Assembly (NCBI RefSeq): GCF_012641435.1
Contig: NZ_JABAIJ010000013.1
Location: forward strand, 100,444 to 164,443
DNA: 64,000 nucleotides
Direction of reading: 5' to 3'
Origin: Rhizobium sp. P38BS-XIX
GTDB lineage: Bacteria; Pseudomonadota; Alphaproteobacteria; Rhizobiales; Rhizobiaceae
The translations under genes and the position numbers were made by a program. The notes below the pieces were generated by a model. The model was not told where the DNA came from. It ran no database searches and was given only the letters and a program-made list of their open reading frames with translations. Positions 53,136 to 62,671 of the stretch are shown here, in pieces (within the stretch, counting starts at the first letter, position 1; the number at the start of each line of letters is the position of its first letter).

Positions 53136-54676
53136 GCCAGGCGCTGGAAAAAGAGGCTGGTACCGGCGAAGTTGTCCTTGCCGCCCGTAACATCGCAAAA
53201 TCCTACGGCAACGTGCACGCGCTGAAGGGCGTCAATTTCGACATTCGCCGCGGCGAAGTCACTACCTTGTTCGGTGAGAACGGCGCCGGCAAGTCGACGC
53301 TGATGAAGATCCTGTCCGGCGTCATCCAGCCGAGCTCGGGCGAGATCGTTCTCGATGGCGCGCCGATTTCTTTCGCCTCCTCGACCCATGCCCGCGCCTG
53401 CGGCATTTCCATCATTCACCAGGAATTAAGTCTGGCGCCGAACTTGAGCGTCCGCGACAACATCTTCATGGGTCGCGAGATCATGAAGGGCGGCGTGGTC
53501 GATTTCGCGGAGGAAGAGCGTCAAACACGTGCGCTGATGGAAGAGCTCGAAGAGCATATCGATCCGCTGACGCCCGTTGAGGATTTGCGCCTCGGTCAGC
53601 AGCAGATCGTCGAGATCGCCCGCGCGCTTTCGGTCAATTCCCGCATCCTCATCATGGACGAGCCGACATCGGCGCTGAGCGCCACCGAGGTGGAAGTCCT
53701 GTTCAAGGTCATTCGTGACCTCACCGGCCGCGGCGTGTCGATCGTCTATATCTCGCACCATCTTGAAGAGGCGCTGCAGATTACCAACCACGCCGTCGTG
53801 TTGCGCGACGGTAATATGACCGCCTATGCCCAGCGCAAGGACATCGACCTCGAGTGGATCGTCCGCAACATGGTCGGTGACAATTTCGACCTCGGCAGCC
53901 CGCCGAGCGGGCACAAGATGGGTGACGTCGCGCTCAATATCGAGAGCCTCACCGTTCCAGGTCCGGCCGGCGCTGCCTATAACGCAGTTGATCAGATGTC
54001 CCTTCAGGTCCGTGCAGGCGAGATCGTCTGCATCTATGGACTGATGGGGGCCGGGCGCACTGAACTGCTCGAATGCGTGGCCGGCCGCCTGAAGGCGAGC
54101 GGCGGACGTGTGCTGCTCGGCAATCTGGACGTTGGCGGCCTCAGCATCGCCGGGCGTATCGCCCAGGGCCTGGTGCTCGTGCCGGAAGACCGTCAGCGCG
54201 ACGGCCTTGTCCAGACGATGACCGTCGGCTCCAATCTGTCGCTTGCCAGCATCGGTGCCTTTACCAAGGGTCTTTTCACCTCAGGCGGCCGCGAGCGTTC
54301 GCTGGTCAATGACTCGATCCGCAAGGTTCACATCAAGACCGATGGCGGCGAAGCGGCGATCGGCTCGCTTTCCGGCGGCAACCAACAAAAGGTCGTCATC
54401 GGTAAAATGCTGGCGACGCAGCCGAAGGTCATCCTGCTCGACGAGCCAAGCCGCGGTATCGACATCGGTGCCAAGGCAGAAGTCTTCAAGCTTTTGGCGG
54501 AGCGTGCCAAGGAAGGTCTGGCGGTGATCTATTCGACGTCGGAAGTCGCCGAGTGCCTCAGCATCGCCCATCGCATCATCGTCATGCACCGCGGCAAGAT
54601 CTCTGCCGAATTCGGTCCCGACGTCCCCAAAGAAAAGATCATGGCCGCCTCGGGCGAAGCAGTGGTCGCGCACTAG
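53132..54676 (+). CDS. eryE: EryE, ABC transporter ATP-binding protein (RbsA type)
   Basis: The 514-aa protein has two fused ABC ATPase domains. Domain 1 has Walker A GENGAGKST (about 48), signature LRLGQQQIVEIARAL and Walker B ILIMDEPTSAL. Domain 2 has the degenerate Walker A GLMGAGRTE, signature LSGGNQQKVVIGKML and LLDEPSRGIDIG, the usual RbsA asymmetry. It energises uptake of the polyol with EryF and EryG. It is coupled by overlap to the DUF2291 gene and lies 22 bp before eryF. Confidence 0.93.
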   Translation: MSQALEKEAGTGEVVLAARNIAKSYGNVHALKGVNFDIRRGEVTTLFGENGAGKSTLMKILSGVIQPSSGEIVLDGAPISFASSTHARACGISIIHQELSLAPNLSVRDNIFMGREIMKGGVVDFAEEERQTRALMEELEEHIDPLTPVEDLRLGQQQIVEIARALSVNSRILIMDEPTSALSATEVEVLFKVIRDLTGRGVSIVYISHHLEEALQITNHAVVLRDGNMTAYAQRKDIDLEWIVRNMVGDNFDLGSPPSGHKMGDVALNIESLTVPGPAGAAYNAVDQMSLQVRAGEIVCIYGLMGAGRTELLECVAGRLKASGGRVLLGNLDVGGLSIAGRIAQGLVLVPEDRQRDGLVQTMTVGSNLSLASIGAFTKGLFTSGGRERSLVNDSIRKVHIKTDGGEAAIGSLSGGNQQKVVIGKMLATQPKVILLDEPSRGIDIGAKAEVFKLLAERAKEGLAVIYSTSEVAECLSIAHRIIVMHRGKISAEFGPDVPKEKIMAASGEAVVAH

Positions 54677-54698
54677 CCGCATTCATGGAGCACTGATT

Positions 54699-55751
54699 AT
54701 GTCAGTCACGAACATTACCGATAAAAAGCCAATTGCGAACGGACAGCGGCGAAACTTCAGCCTCGTGCGGTTGATCCTCGAAGGACGAGCCTTCTTCGCG
54801 CTGATCGTCATCATCGCGGTCTTCTCGTTCCTATCGCCCTACTACTTCTCGCTCAGCAACTTCCTGACGATGGCCTCGCACGTCGCGATCTTCGGCATCC
54901 TCGCCATCGGCATGCTGCTGGTCATCCTCAACGGCGGCATCGACCTTTCTGTCGGCTCGACGCTCGGTCTTGCTGGTTGTATTGCCGGCTTCCTGATGCA
55001 GGGTGTCAACCTTTCGAGCTTCGGCGTCATTCTCTACCCGCCGGTTTGGGCTGTCGTGGTGCTGACCTGCGTACTCGGCGCTATCGTCGGCGCCGTCAAC
55101 GGCGTGCTGATCGCCTATCTGCGTGTTCCAGCCTTCGTCGCATCGCTTGGCGTGCTCTATGTCGCTCGCGGCGTCGCGCTGTTGATGACCAACGGCCTCA
55201 CCTACAACAACCTCGGCGGCCGCCCGGAACTCGGCAACACCGGCTTCGATTGGCTTGGCTTCAATCGCCTCGCCGGAATCCCGATCGGCGTCATCGTGCT
55301 TGCCGTGCTTGCCATCATCTGCGGTCTGGTGCTCAGCCGCACCGCGTTTGGCCGTTGGCTCTACGCTTCGGGCGGCAACGAGCGTGCCGCCGATCTTTCC
55401 GGTGTTCCGGTCAAGCGGGTGAAGGTTCTCGTCTATGTATTTTCGGGCGTCTGCGCCGCTATCGCCGGCCTCGTCCTGTCGTCGCAGCTGACCTCTGCCG
55501 GTCCGACGGCAGGTACGACCTACGAGCTGACAGCAATCGCGGCGGTCGTGATCGGCGGCGCAGCCTTGACCGGTGGCCGCGGCACGGTTCGCGGCACCAT
55601 GCTCGGTGCCTTCGTCATCGGCTTCCTGTCGGACGGCCTCGTCATCATCGGCGTATCCGCATACTGGCAGACCGTCTTTACCGGCGCTGTCATCGTGCTC
55701 GCCGTGCTCATGAACAGCATTCAGTACGGACGCCGCACGAAGTCCAGCTGA
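54699..55751 (+). CDS. eryF: EryF, ABC transporter permease (RbsC type)
   Basis: The 350-aa inner-membrane permease has about eight to ten predicted hydrophobic helices, beginning FFALIVIIAVFSFLSPYYFS and including GMLLVILNGGIDLSVGS, the RbsC-family motif, and AAVVIGGAALTGGRGTVRGTMLGA near the C-terminus. The TM core forms the translocation path with EryE. GGAG lies 9 bases before the ATG. A 98-bp gap with two hairpins separates it from eryG. Confidence 0.92.
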   Translation: MSVTNITDKKPIANGQRRNFSLVRLILEGRAFFALIVIIAVFSFLSPYYFSLSNFLTMASHVAIFGILAIGMLLVILNGGIDLSVGSTLGLAGCIAGFLMQGVNLSSFGVILYPPVWAVVVLTCVLGAIVGAVNGVLIAYLRVPAFVASLGVLYVARGVALLMTNGLTYNNLGGRPELGNTGFDWLGFNRLAGIPIGVIVLAVLAIICGLVLSRTAFGRWLYASGGNERAADLSGVPVKRVKVLVYVFSGVCAAIAGLVLSSQLTSAGPTAGTTYELTAIAAVVIGGAALTGGRGTVRGTMLGAFVIGFLSDGLVIIGVSAYWQTVFTGAVIVLAVLMNSIQYGRRTKSS

Positions 55752-55771
55752 GGCTGAAAACGCACTTGTCA

Positions 55772-55817
55772 CCGACCGGTGAAAATCGGTCGGCGAAAGA
55801 ACCGCCGGTTCGCCGGC
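55772..55817 (+). other. Two tandem hairpins between eryF and eryG
   Basis: CCGACCG...CGGTCGG (55772-55793, 7-bp stem, 8-nt loop) and GCCGG-TTCG-CCGGC (55804-55817, 5-bp stem with a UUCG loop) lie in the eryF-eryG gap. Without T-runs they are better read as RNA-processing/stabiliser structures that raise eryG mRNA than as terminators. Confidence 0.5.
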
Positions 55818-55849
55818 ATCACCAGAGCTCATCAAAGGGAGAGAGACTA

Positions 55850-56797
55850 ATGTTCAAAAAAGGTTTGCGCATCGTCATGGCAGCAGTTGCTGTGGCACCG
55901 CTTCTGACCGGAGCTGCATGGGCCGCCGGCCAGATCACCGTCATCGTCAACGACCCGTCCAACCCTTACTGGCTGACGGAAGGCAATGTTGCGAAGGCGA
56001 CGGCTGAAAAGCTCGGCTACACCGCAACGGTCGGCGCGCACAAGGGCGACACCAACACCGAAAGCAACCTGATCGACACTGCGATCACCAACAAGTCCGT
56101 TGCGATCATCCTCGATCCGGCAAACGCCGACGGCTCCGTCGGTGCGGTCAAGAAGGCCGTTGCTGCTGGTATCCCGGTTTTCCTCGTGAACGCTGAAATC
56201 AACCAGGAAGGCCTTGCCAAGGCTCAGCTCGTCTCCAACAACGCTCAGGGTGCTGCTATTGGTGCTCAGCAGTGGGTGGAAGCCGTTGGCGACAAGGGCA
56301 AGTATGCCGAACTCTTCGGTTCTCCGTCCGACAACAATGCCGCCACGCGTTCGAATGGCTATGAAACCGTTCTGACCCAGTACCCGGACCTGCAGAAGGT
56401 TGCCAAGGAAGTTGCCAACTGGGACCGCACCCAGGGTCACAACAAGATGCAGTCTATCCTGCAGGCTCATCCGGACATCACCGGCGTAATCTCCGGCAAT
56501 GACGAGATGGCGCTTGGTGCAATTGCTGCTCTCAAGGAAGCCGGCAAGCTTGCCAACGTGAAGGTCGGCGGCTTCGACGGTTCGCCGGACGCTGTTGCTG
56601 CCATCAAGGCTGGCGAACTGCAGTACACGGTTCTGCAGCCGGTTGCCGTCTTCTCGGAAGAAGCCGTCAAGCAGGCCGACAGCTTCATCAAGACCGGCAA
56701 GACCGGCGCCAAGAGCGAAAAGCAGCTGTTCGATTGCCTCCTGATCACCAAGGACAATGTCGACAAGTACACCGCGCCGTTCGTCCTCGCGCAGTAA
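55850..56797 (+). CDS. eryG: EryG, periplasmic sugar-alcohol-binding protein (RbsB type)
   Basis: The 315-aa periplasmic binding protein has a signal peptide (about 1-24, AAVAVAPLLTGAAWAAG) and the type-1 fold (about 26-315: ITVIVNDPSNPYWLTEGNVAKATAEKLGY, IILDPANADGSVGAVKKAVAAGIPVFLVNAEI, TGVISGNDEMALGAIAALKEAG, GFDGSPDAVAAIKAGE). It delivers the polyol to EryEF. It has a strong AGGGAGAGAG site. It uses more GCT/GTT/GTC codons, as highly expressed genes do. A strong terminator follows. Confidence 0.93.
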   Translation: MFKKGLRIVMAAVAVAPLLTGAAWAAGQITVIVNDPSNPYWLTEGNVAKATAEKLGYTATVGAHKGDTNTESNLIDTAITNKSVAIILDPANADGSVGAVKKAVAAGIPVFLVNAEINQEGLAKAQLVSNNAQGAAIGAQQWVEAVGDKGKYAELFGSPSDNNAATRSNGYETVLTQYPDLQKVAKEVANWDRTQGHNKMQSILQAHPDITGVISGNDEMALGAIAALKEAGKLANVKVGGFDGSPDAVAAIKAGELQYTVLQPVAVFSEEAVKQADSFIKTGKTGAKSEKQLFDCLLITKDNVDKYTAPFVLAQ

Positions 56798-56805
56798 TGA
56801 CATCG

Positions 56806-56837
56806 GGGGCGCCCGACACGGCGCCCCTACCCTTTTT
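56806..56837 (+). terminator. Rho-independent terminator after eryG
   Basis: GGGGCGCC (56806-56813) pairs with GGCGCCCC (56820-56827) around a 6-nt loop, followed by TACCCTTTTTG. It starts 8 bases after the eryG stop codon. Confidence 0.85.
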
Positions 56838-56963
56838 GCCGATCCATCTGGCATCATGGGAAACTTACAATAATTCTCGTAGAGAACTGTTTTTATATTA
56901 TTTTTCCTTAGTACGCATTCGATGCGGCAACATCATCCGCAAGACAGAGCGTCAGAGGCCAAC

Positions 56964-57806
56964 GTGACAGACAAGCCAAGCCCCGTATCCTTTCTGCAAG
57001 ACGAGCTGCCGACCGATAGTCGTCACTCCCGTCAGATCGCCCGGCGTCAGATGCTCGCCGAGGCCGTGATGGCGGAAGGCTCCATGCGCATCGAGGATCT
57101 GACGGAGCGGTTCGGCATCAGCCTGATGACGGTCCACCGCGACGTCGACGAGCTGGTTAGCCGGGGTCTGCTGCGAAAGACGCGCGGCATCGTGACGGCA
57201 ACCGCAACGAGCCTGATCGAATCCAGCGACGTCTACCGCGCCAATCGACAGGCAACGGAAAAGAAGACGATTGCAGCGGCCGCCATGCAGTTCATCGAGC
57301 CCGGCCAGGCGGTTTTCCTCGACGATTCAACCACCGTCCTGCAGATGGCTTCGCAGTTGCCGGCCAAGGTGCCTCTGACCGCCATTACAAATTCGCTGAC
57401 ATTGATGAACGCGCTGAAGGATATGCATCACGTCAACCTTCTGGCGCTGGGTGGCCAATATTATAATTGGTGCAACGCCTTCATGGGGCGCATGACCATC
57501 AACGAGATCAATCGGCTGCGAGCGGACGTTGCCTTCATCTCGATGTCGGCAATCATCGACGATGTCGCCTTTCATCAGTCACCCGAAATCGTCGATATCA
57601 AGCGCGCAATGTTCGACAGCGCCGCCAAGCGCGTGCTGCTGACCGACCACACGAAGTTCGATCGGCGCGCGCTACATAGTTTCGCGCATCTCAGCGAGTT
57701 TGATGTCGTGATCGTCGACGAAAAAATAGCGCCCGCTCATCTGGAGCGCATGCAGAGCAAGAACATCAATGTGGTCGTCGCCAAAAGCGACAGGGAGCGA
57801 TCCTGA
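56964..57806 (+). CDS. DeoR-family regulator of the second polyol operon
   Basis: The 280-aa DeoR regulator has an HTH at about 22-80 (ARRQMLAEAVMAEGSMRIEDLTERFGISLMTVHRDVDEL) and a DeoRC effector domain (VFLDDSTTVLQMASQL, NSLTLMNALKD, LLALGGQYYNWCNAF). The start is GTG 56964 behind AGAGGCC; ATG 56922 lacks a site. It is the first gene of a plus-strand set encoding a kinase and a FAD dehydrogenase, so a phosphorylated polyol is a likely effector. It is distinct from eryR. Confidence 0.85.
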   Translation: MTDKPSPVSFLQDELPTDSRHSRQIARRQMLAEAVMAEGSMRIEDLTERFGISLMTVHRDVDELVSRGLLRKTRGIVTATATSLIESSDVYRANRQATEKKTIAAAAMQFIEPGQAVFLDDSTTVLQMASQLPAKVPLTAITNSLTLMNALKDMHHVNLLALGGQYYNWCNAFMGRMTINEINRLRADVAFISMSAIIDDVAFHQSPEIVDIKRAMFDSAAKRVLLTDHTKFDRRALHSFAHLSEFDVVIVDEKIAPAHLERMQSKNINVVVAKSDRERS

Positions 57807-57859
57807 CGGCAAGCCCTGAGCGGGCAGCCTGGGATCCTTCGCCATCGGGAGTAGCATGA

Positions 57860-59389
57860 ATGCCGAGCCTTCTCGGAATAGACAGCGGTCTGACCGTCAC
57901 CAAGGCGGTTATCTTTGATATCGATGGTACACCGCTTGCCGTTGCGCGCCGTCGCGTAACACAATTCATGCCCAAGCCCCGCCATGTCGAGCGCGATATG
58001 GACGAATTGTGGGACCGGACGGCCGACGCAATCGCCGAGGCGATCCAGTTAAGCGGCCGCCCCGCAAGCGACATACAGACGATCGCTGCGACGGCGCACG
58101 GCGACGGCATCTATCTGCTTGATAGGGCAAAGAAGCCACTTGGACGCGCCATTCTATCGCTCGATAGCCGCGCCGGCTCGGTGGTCGATCATTGGCTGAA
58201 CAGCCCGCTTGCCGAAGAAGCCCTTGCACTGACCGGTCAGCTGCCGCACGTCTCGGCTCCCTCGGCGTTGCTGGCCTGGATCAAGACCAATGAAGCGGAA
58301 CGCTTTGCCCAAATCGGCCACATCTTGAGCTGCAAGGACTGGCTGCGCTTTTGCCTGACCGGCATCGCCGGCACCGACCGCACCGAGGCCAGCACCTCCT
58401 TTACCAACGTATCGACACAGGACTATGCGCCGGACGCACTGAAGCTTTTCGGCGTGGCCGAAGTGACCGACGCGTTGCCGAAGGCCTCGCGCTCCGACGA
58501 GGTCGTTGGTCATGTGACGCAGGCCGTGGCGAAGCGCACGGGTCTCGCCGAAGGCACGCCGGTCGTAGCCGGTCTGCATGACGTCACGGCCTCTGCCCTT
58601 GGCGCTGGCGGTTACGCATCCGGTGTCGTTGCCGTTATTGCCGGCACTTATTCGATCAACGAAACGCTGTCCTCGAAGCCGAGCGTGGACGGCCGCTGGT
58701 TCTGCCGCAATGCCATTGCGCCCGGCCAATGGAACAACATGTCGATCTCGCCGGCCTCCTCAGCGAATTACGAATGGTTCCTGGATAAGCTCTGCGCCAG
58801 CGATATCGCAAACGCCGAGGCTGCAGGGCAATCGATCCATGCTCTTCTGGCTCCGGAAATCGAGGCGGCGTTCGATCGCCCATCGAGTGCGCTATTCCAT
58901 CCTTATCTTTTTGGCTCTCCCTATGGGGCTTCGGCAAGCGCCAGCTTTTTCGGTCTTGGCGGCTGGCATGATCGCGGCGATATGCTGCGGGCCGTTCTGG
59001 AAGGCATCGCGTTCAATCATAAGATTCATATCGATGCCCTAAGCGACGGTTTTTCTTTTAATAAAGCGAGATTGGCAGGCGGCGTGTCGCGCAATCCGAT
59101 GGTCGTGCAGATGTTTGCAGACGTGCTGGGCATGCCTGTCACCGTCACGGAGACGGATGAAGCCGCGGCCTGGGGCGCGGCGCTTTGTGCCGGTGCCGGC
59201 ATCGGCGCGTATGTAAGCGCCGAGAGCGATCCTCGCGACATCGGCAAAATTGCCAAGACATATCTGCCGGATTCTGCCCGCAACGCCGACTATCGCATTC
59301 GATACGATCTCTTTCGCGACATCGCAGACACCATGGCGCCGCTCTGGCCGCGGATCGGCGCGCTCTCAACACAACACTCCCAAGACTAG
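57860..59389 (+). CDS. FGGY-family carbohydrate kinase, L-xylulose-kinase-like
   Basis: The 509-aa FGGY kinase opens PSLLGIDSGLTVTKAVIFD and has ERDMDELWDRTADAI, PLGRAILSLDSRAG, CKDWLRFCLTG, AGLHDVTASALGAGG, SPASSANYEWFLDKL and LAGGVSRNPMVVQMF. This pattern resembles L-xylulose kinases (LyxK/SgbK) more than EryA. It lies 53 bp after the DeoR gene and 60 bp before a GlpD-like gene, so the same logic as EryA-EryB applies: phosphorylate, then oxidise. The substrate is not deducible. Confidence 0.87.
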   Translation: MPSLLGIDSGLTVTKAVIFDIDGTPLAVARRRVTQFMPKPRHVERDMDELWDRTADAIAEAIQLSGRPASDIQTIAATAHGDGIYLLDRAKKPLGRAILSLDSRAGSVVDHWLNSPLAEEALALTGQLPHVSAPSALLAWIKTNEAERFAQIGHILSCKDWLRFCLTGIAGTDRTEASTSFTNVSTQDYAPDALKLFGVAEVTDALPKASRSDEVVGHVTQAVAKRTGLAEGTPVVAGLHDVTASALGAGGYASGVVAVIAGTYSINETLSSKPSVDGRWFCRNAIAPGQWNNMSISPASSANYEWFLDKLCASDIANAEAAGQSIHALLAPEIEAAFDRPSSALFHPYLFGSPYGASASASFFGLGGWHDRGDMLRAVLEGIAFNHKIHIDALSDGFSFNKARLAGGVSRNPMVVQMFADVLGMPVTVTETDEAAAWGAALCAGAGIGAYVSAESDPRDIGKIAKTYLPDSARNADYRIRYDLFRDIADTMAPLWPRIGALSTQHSQD

Positions 59390-59449
59390 ACAGACAATTG
59401 CGCCGCGCGGACAGGCTCCAGCGCGGCAGTTCAGCAGGACGATGATGTT

Positions 59450-61192
59450 ATGACCGATATGGCCGCCGATCTGAAACAACGCTTCTCGCAACTTCGAGAC
59501 GGAGACGTCGATGTCGTCATCATCGGCGCCGGTGTCAATGGTGCAGGACTGTTTCGCGACCTATCTGTACAGGGCGTCAACTGCCTGATCGTCGACAAAT
59601 CAGACTTTGGCGCAGGCGCAAGTGCGGCGCCATCCAGACTGATCCATGGTGGCTTGAAATATCTGGAAACGGGTGAATTCGGCCTCGTAGCTCAATCGGC
59701 GCTCGAGCGAAACCTGCTACTGAAGAACGCGCCGCACTGCGTGGAAGCGCTTCCGACCTTTGTTCCGATCTTCTCCTGGACGCGTGGGATATGGGCGGCC
59801 CTTCGCACCCTGACCGGCTCGACCACAGCGCCTCGAAGCCGCGGCGCGCTGCTCGTGAAAATCGGACTTGCACTCTACGACTTCTTCGGATCTCGCAACC
59901 GCGTCATGCCTCGCCACAGGTTTCTGCTCAAGCGCCGTGCGCTCAAGGAAATGCCGCATGTGACCCCTCAGATCGTTGCCGGTGGCATCTATTACGATGC
60001 AAAAATCAGCCGGCCCGAGCGGCTGGTCTATGAACTGGTCGGTGATGGGTTGCGCGCCAACCAGAAATCCCTGGCGGCGAATTCTACCAATCTCGTATCC
60101 GCTACAGATGGCGTGCTTACCTTCCAACGCTCGGATGGCTATGCGTTTTCGGTCAGGCCGAAACTGGTCGCCAACGCGGCGGGGCCGTGGATCGACCATG
60201 TCAACACAGCGCTTGGCGCACCATCCCATCTGATCGGCGGCACAAAGGGATCTCACATTCTGCTGGATCACCCGGAGCTGGTACGCAGTCTCAATGGCCA
60301 CATGATCTATTTTGAAGCCGATGATGGCCGCATCTGCCTCGTTTATGGCTATCTCGGCCAAGCGCTCGTCGGCTCCACGGATATTCCCTGCGACGACCCC
60401 GATAACGTTCGATGCGAGGAGCCGGAGATCGAGTATTTCCTCGACAGTGTGCGCACGCTTCTTCCGAGCCTTCGTTTTGAACGCGATCAGGTAACCTATA
60501 GCTATAGCGGCATTCGTCCGCTGCCTGCGTCGGACGCCTCGTCCCCCGGCCTCATCAGCCGTGATCACTCAGCGCCGGTTGCGGAAGCCGAGGGCAGTCG
60601 CCCTTTCCCCGTGATTTCCCTGGTGGGCGGCAAGTGGACGACGTTCCGCGGCTTCGCCGAGGAAGTGGCCAACACCGTGCTGACGCGGCTGCAACGCACG
60701 CGAAGCATGTCCACCGAACGGTTGGCGATTGGCGGCGGACGCGACTTTCCAACCGCATCGAACGACCGCACCAGTTGGATCCGCTCAATCGCCGCGAAGA
60801 CGAATACCGACGCAAGCAGAGTGGACGAACTGCTTGGCCGATACGGCACGACGGCCGGTGACATCCTCACCTTTAGCTCCCATTACGGCGACGGAGAGCG
60901 CATTACCGGTGCGCCGCGCCATAGCGCCCTGGAGATCGACTGGATCGCGAGACAGGAACTTGTCGTTCATCTCTCGGATATTGTCTTCCGGCGGACGACC
61001 CTGGCAATCGAGGGATTGCTGACCATGCAGGGATTGCGTGACATCGGAGAAATAGCGGCGGCAGCGCTGCAGTGGGATGCCAATCGGCTCGCCAAGGAGA
61101 TCGACGAGGTCGTCGGCGCCCTTTCTAAATTTCATGGCCAGACACTTGCCGAAGAACGCCCGAGGCGCATGGCAAGTCCAGTCTCGCTCTGA
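59450..61192 (+). CDS. GlpD-like FAD-dependent polyol-phosphate dehydrogenase
   Basis: The 580-aa glycerol-3-phosphate-dehydrogenase-family protein has an FAD site VVIIGAGVNGAGLFRDLSVQG, SRLIHGGLKYLETGEFGLVAQSALERNLL, catalytic-region LLDHPELVRSLNGHMIYFE, TDIPCDDPDN, YSYSGIRPLPASD, and a C-terminal domain (DILTFSSHYGDGERI). It is longer than EryB and resembles GlpD more. It is expected to oxidise the phosphate made by the adjacent kinase. AGGA precedes the ATG by 11 bases. Confidence 0.87.
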   Translation: MTDMAADLKQRFSQLRDGDVDVVIIGAGVNGAGLFRDLSVQGVNCLIVDKSDFGAGASAAPSRLIHGGLKYLETGEFGLVAQSALERNLLLKNAPHCVEALPTFVPIFSWTRGIWAALRTLTGSTTAPRSRGALLVKIGLALYDFFGSRNRVMPRHRFLLKRRALKEMPHVTPQIVAGGIYYDAKISRPERLVYELVGDGLRANQKSLAANSTNLVSATDGVLTFQRSDGYAFSVRPKLVANAAGPWIDHVNTALGAPSHLIGGTKGSHILLDHPELVRSLNGHMIYFEADDGRICLVYGYLGQALVGSTDIPCDDPDNVRCEEPEIEYFLDSVRTLLPSLRFERDQVTYSYSGIRPLPASDASSPGLISRDHSAPVAEAEGSRPFPVISLVGGKWTTFRGFAEEVANTVLTRLQRTRSMSTERLAIGGGRDFPTASNDRTSWIRSIAAKTNTDASRVDELLGRYGTTAGDILTFSSHYGDGERITGAPRHSALEIDWIARQELVVHLSDIVFRRTTLAIEGLLTMQGLRDIGEIAAAALQWDANRLAKEIDEVVGALSKFHGQTLAEERPRRMASPVSL

Positions 61193-61393
61193 TTGCTGCC
61201 ACGCCGATAGCTCGGCGGATGTTCCCCGTACCGTCAGCTTTGCGCGCCAACCGCACGCGCAAAGCGCTTGACGTCGACGCTAATCTGTTTTCTATAGATA
61301 AAAAACATTCAGCGCGGAGGATCGATGAGTGTATGGGGGTGAGGTAAACACACTGACAGTGCGATGCCGGTTTGAAGGCGCGAGGGCAACAGC
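61193..61393 (+). promoter_or_regulatory. Promoter-like gap before the second half of the operon
   Basis: A 201-bp gap. TTGACG (61268-61273) and TATAGA (61293-61298), 19 bases apart, make a weak sigma-70-like pair, so the reductase and dehydrogenase genes may have their own transcript. Confidence 0.3.
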
Positions 61394-62530
61394 GTGACCT
61401 CCCGCATCATCCAGTTTGGAACAAGCCGGTTCCTCCAGGCGCACGCCGCTCTTTTTGTCCACGAGGCCAGACAGGCTGGCCAGGATGCCGGCCCGATCAC
61501 CGTCGTTCAGATATCGGGATCGAGCAGCAGAAACGGCCGTGTTGCTGCATTTGGCAAACCGGGAGGCTATCCAGTCGTCCTTCGCGGCATCTCTGCCGGA
61601 CAGCCGGTCGATCACACGGTGAATGTCACCAGCGTCGAACGCGGCCTTTCGGCAACTGACGATTGGGATGAGCTATCGCGGATCTTCAGCACTGAAGCCG
61701 AATTCATCGTCTCCAACACCGGCGATACGGGATATCAAACGTGGCAGGATGAGGACCGTTTCGGCGTGACGGGACAAATTCCACGCTCGTTCCCAGCCAA
61801 GCTGGCGGCACTTCTCGTTAAGCGATGGCAGATATCAGGCCGGCCGTTGGTTATCCTCCCGTGCGAACTGGTGACGGGCAACGGCCTTGTCTTGAGGCAG
61901 GCCGTTGTCGACTGCGCCCAACAGAATGACGCGCCGACCGATTTTATGGTATGGCTCGACGCCAATGTCGCCTTCGCCGAGACGTTGGTTGACCGCATTG
62001 TCTCGGAACCAATCGAGCCGATTGGAGCGATTGCAGAACCCTATGCGATTTGGGCCATCAAGCGCGCGCCGGGCGTCCGCCTCCCTTGCACGCATGAGAG
62101 CATCGTGCTTACCGACAACCTTGAACCCTACGAGTGCCTCAAGCTGCACATCCTCAACCTTGGCCATACGTTTCTTGCCGAGATCTGGCAGAGGGAACAC
62201 CGGCCTACCGATGAGACAGTTCGCCTTATTCTTGCGGATGTCGGCATTCGTGAACGACTGGATACGCTTTACAGAGATGAGGTCCTTCCGGGCTTCGCCG
62301 CGAACGACATGGCAAGTGAAGCGTCGGCTTATGTCGCAACGACGCTTGAGCGCTTTTCCAATCCCTTCCTTGAACATCGGCTTTCCGACATTGCTCAGCA
62401 TCACCACGCGAAAGTCGCTCGCCGCATCCATGCTTTTCTCAAATGGGCAACCGCTGCAAACAGTTCTTCAAAGATGCCAGCCCTAAAGGAGCTCGCGGGC
62501 CGATATCCCCTTCAGGAAGCAGCGGTGTGA
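61394..62530 (+). CDS. Mannitol-dehydrogenase-family oxidoreductase, tagaturonate/fructuronate reductase-like
   Basis: The 378-aa long-chain (polyol-specific) dehydrogenase has the NAD-site start IIQFGTSRFLQAHAALF, PLVILPCELVTGNGLVLR-like core (VILPCELVTGNG), SIVLTDNLEPYECLKLHILNLGHTFLAEIW with the catalytic Lys, and ERFSNPFLEHRLSDIAQH. It resembles UxaB/UxuB hexuronate reductases (D-tagaturonate to D-altronate or D-fructuronate to D-mannonate). The start GTG at 61394 follows GAGGGC by 8 bases. It is paired with the zinc dehydrogenase 141 bp downstream. Confidence 0.82.
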   Translation: MTSRIIQFGTSRFLQAHAALFVHEARQAGQDAGPITVVQISGSSSRNGRVAAFGKPGGYPVVLRGISAGQPVDHTVNVTSVERGLSATDDWDELSRIFSTEAEFIVSNTGDTGYQTWQDEDRFGVTGQIPRSFPAKLAALLVKRWQISGRPLVILPCELVTGNGLVLRQAVVDCAQQNDAPTDFMVWLDANVAFAETLVDRIVSEPIEPIGAIAEPYAIWAIKRAPGVRLPCTHESIVLTDNLEPYECLKLHILNLGHTFLAEIWQREHRPTDETVRLILADVGIRERLDTLYRDEVLPGFAANDMASEASAYVATTLERFSNPFLEHRLSDIAQHHHAKVARRIHAFLKWATAANSSSKMPALKELAGRYPLQEAAV

Positions 62531-62671
62531 CCCGATCCCAGGCAAATCGGTCAATAAGGCCAAGAGAGGCAACGATGCCTCTGAGCAACGGACATTAGCA
62601 ACAGACTAATTGCGTCAGGCGTCTCCTATCATCAATTTACGGCAGCCAAGCCTCATCGAAAGTGCATCGTC

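Noticed and set aside
54831..55835. Minus-strand 334-codon frame opposite eryF
   Set aside because: It has H/D/R-rich shadow composition and no start signal, and it overlaps a well-supported permease entirely.
54977..55849. Long plus-strand frame continuous with eryG, giving a 606-residue reading
   Set aside because: It runs through eryF in another frame and the hairpin region. eryG has its own strong ribosome-binding site and signal peptide at 55850.
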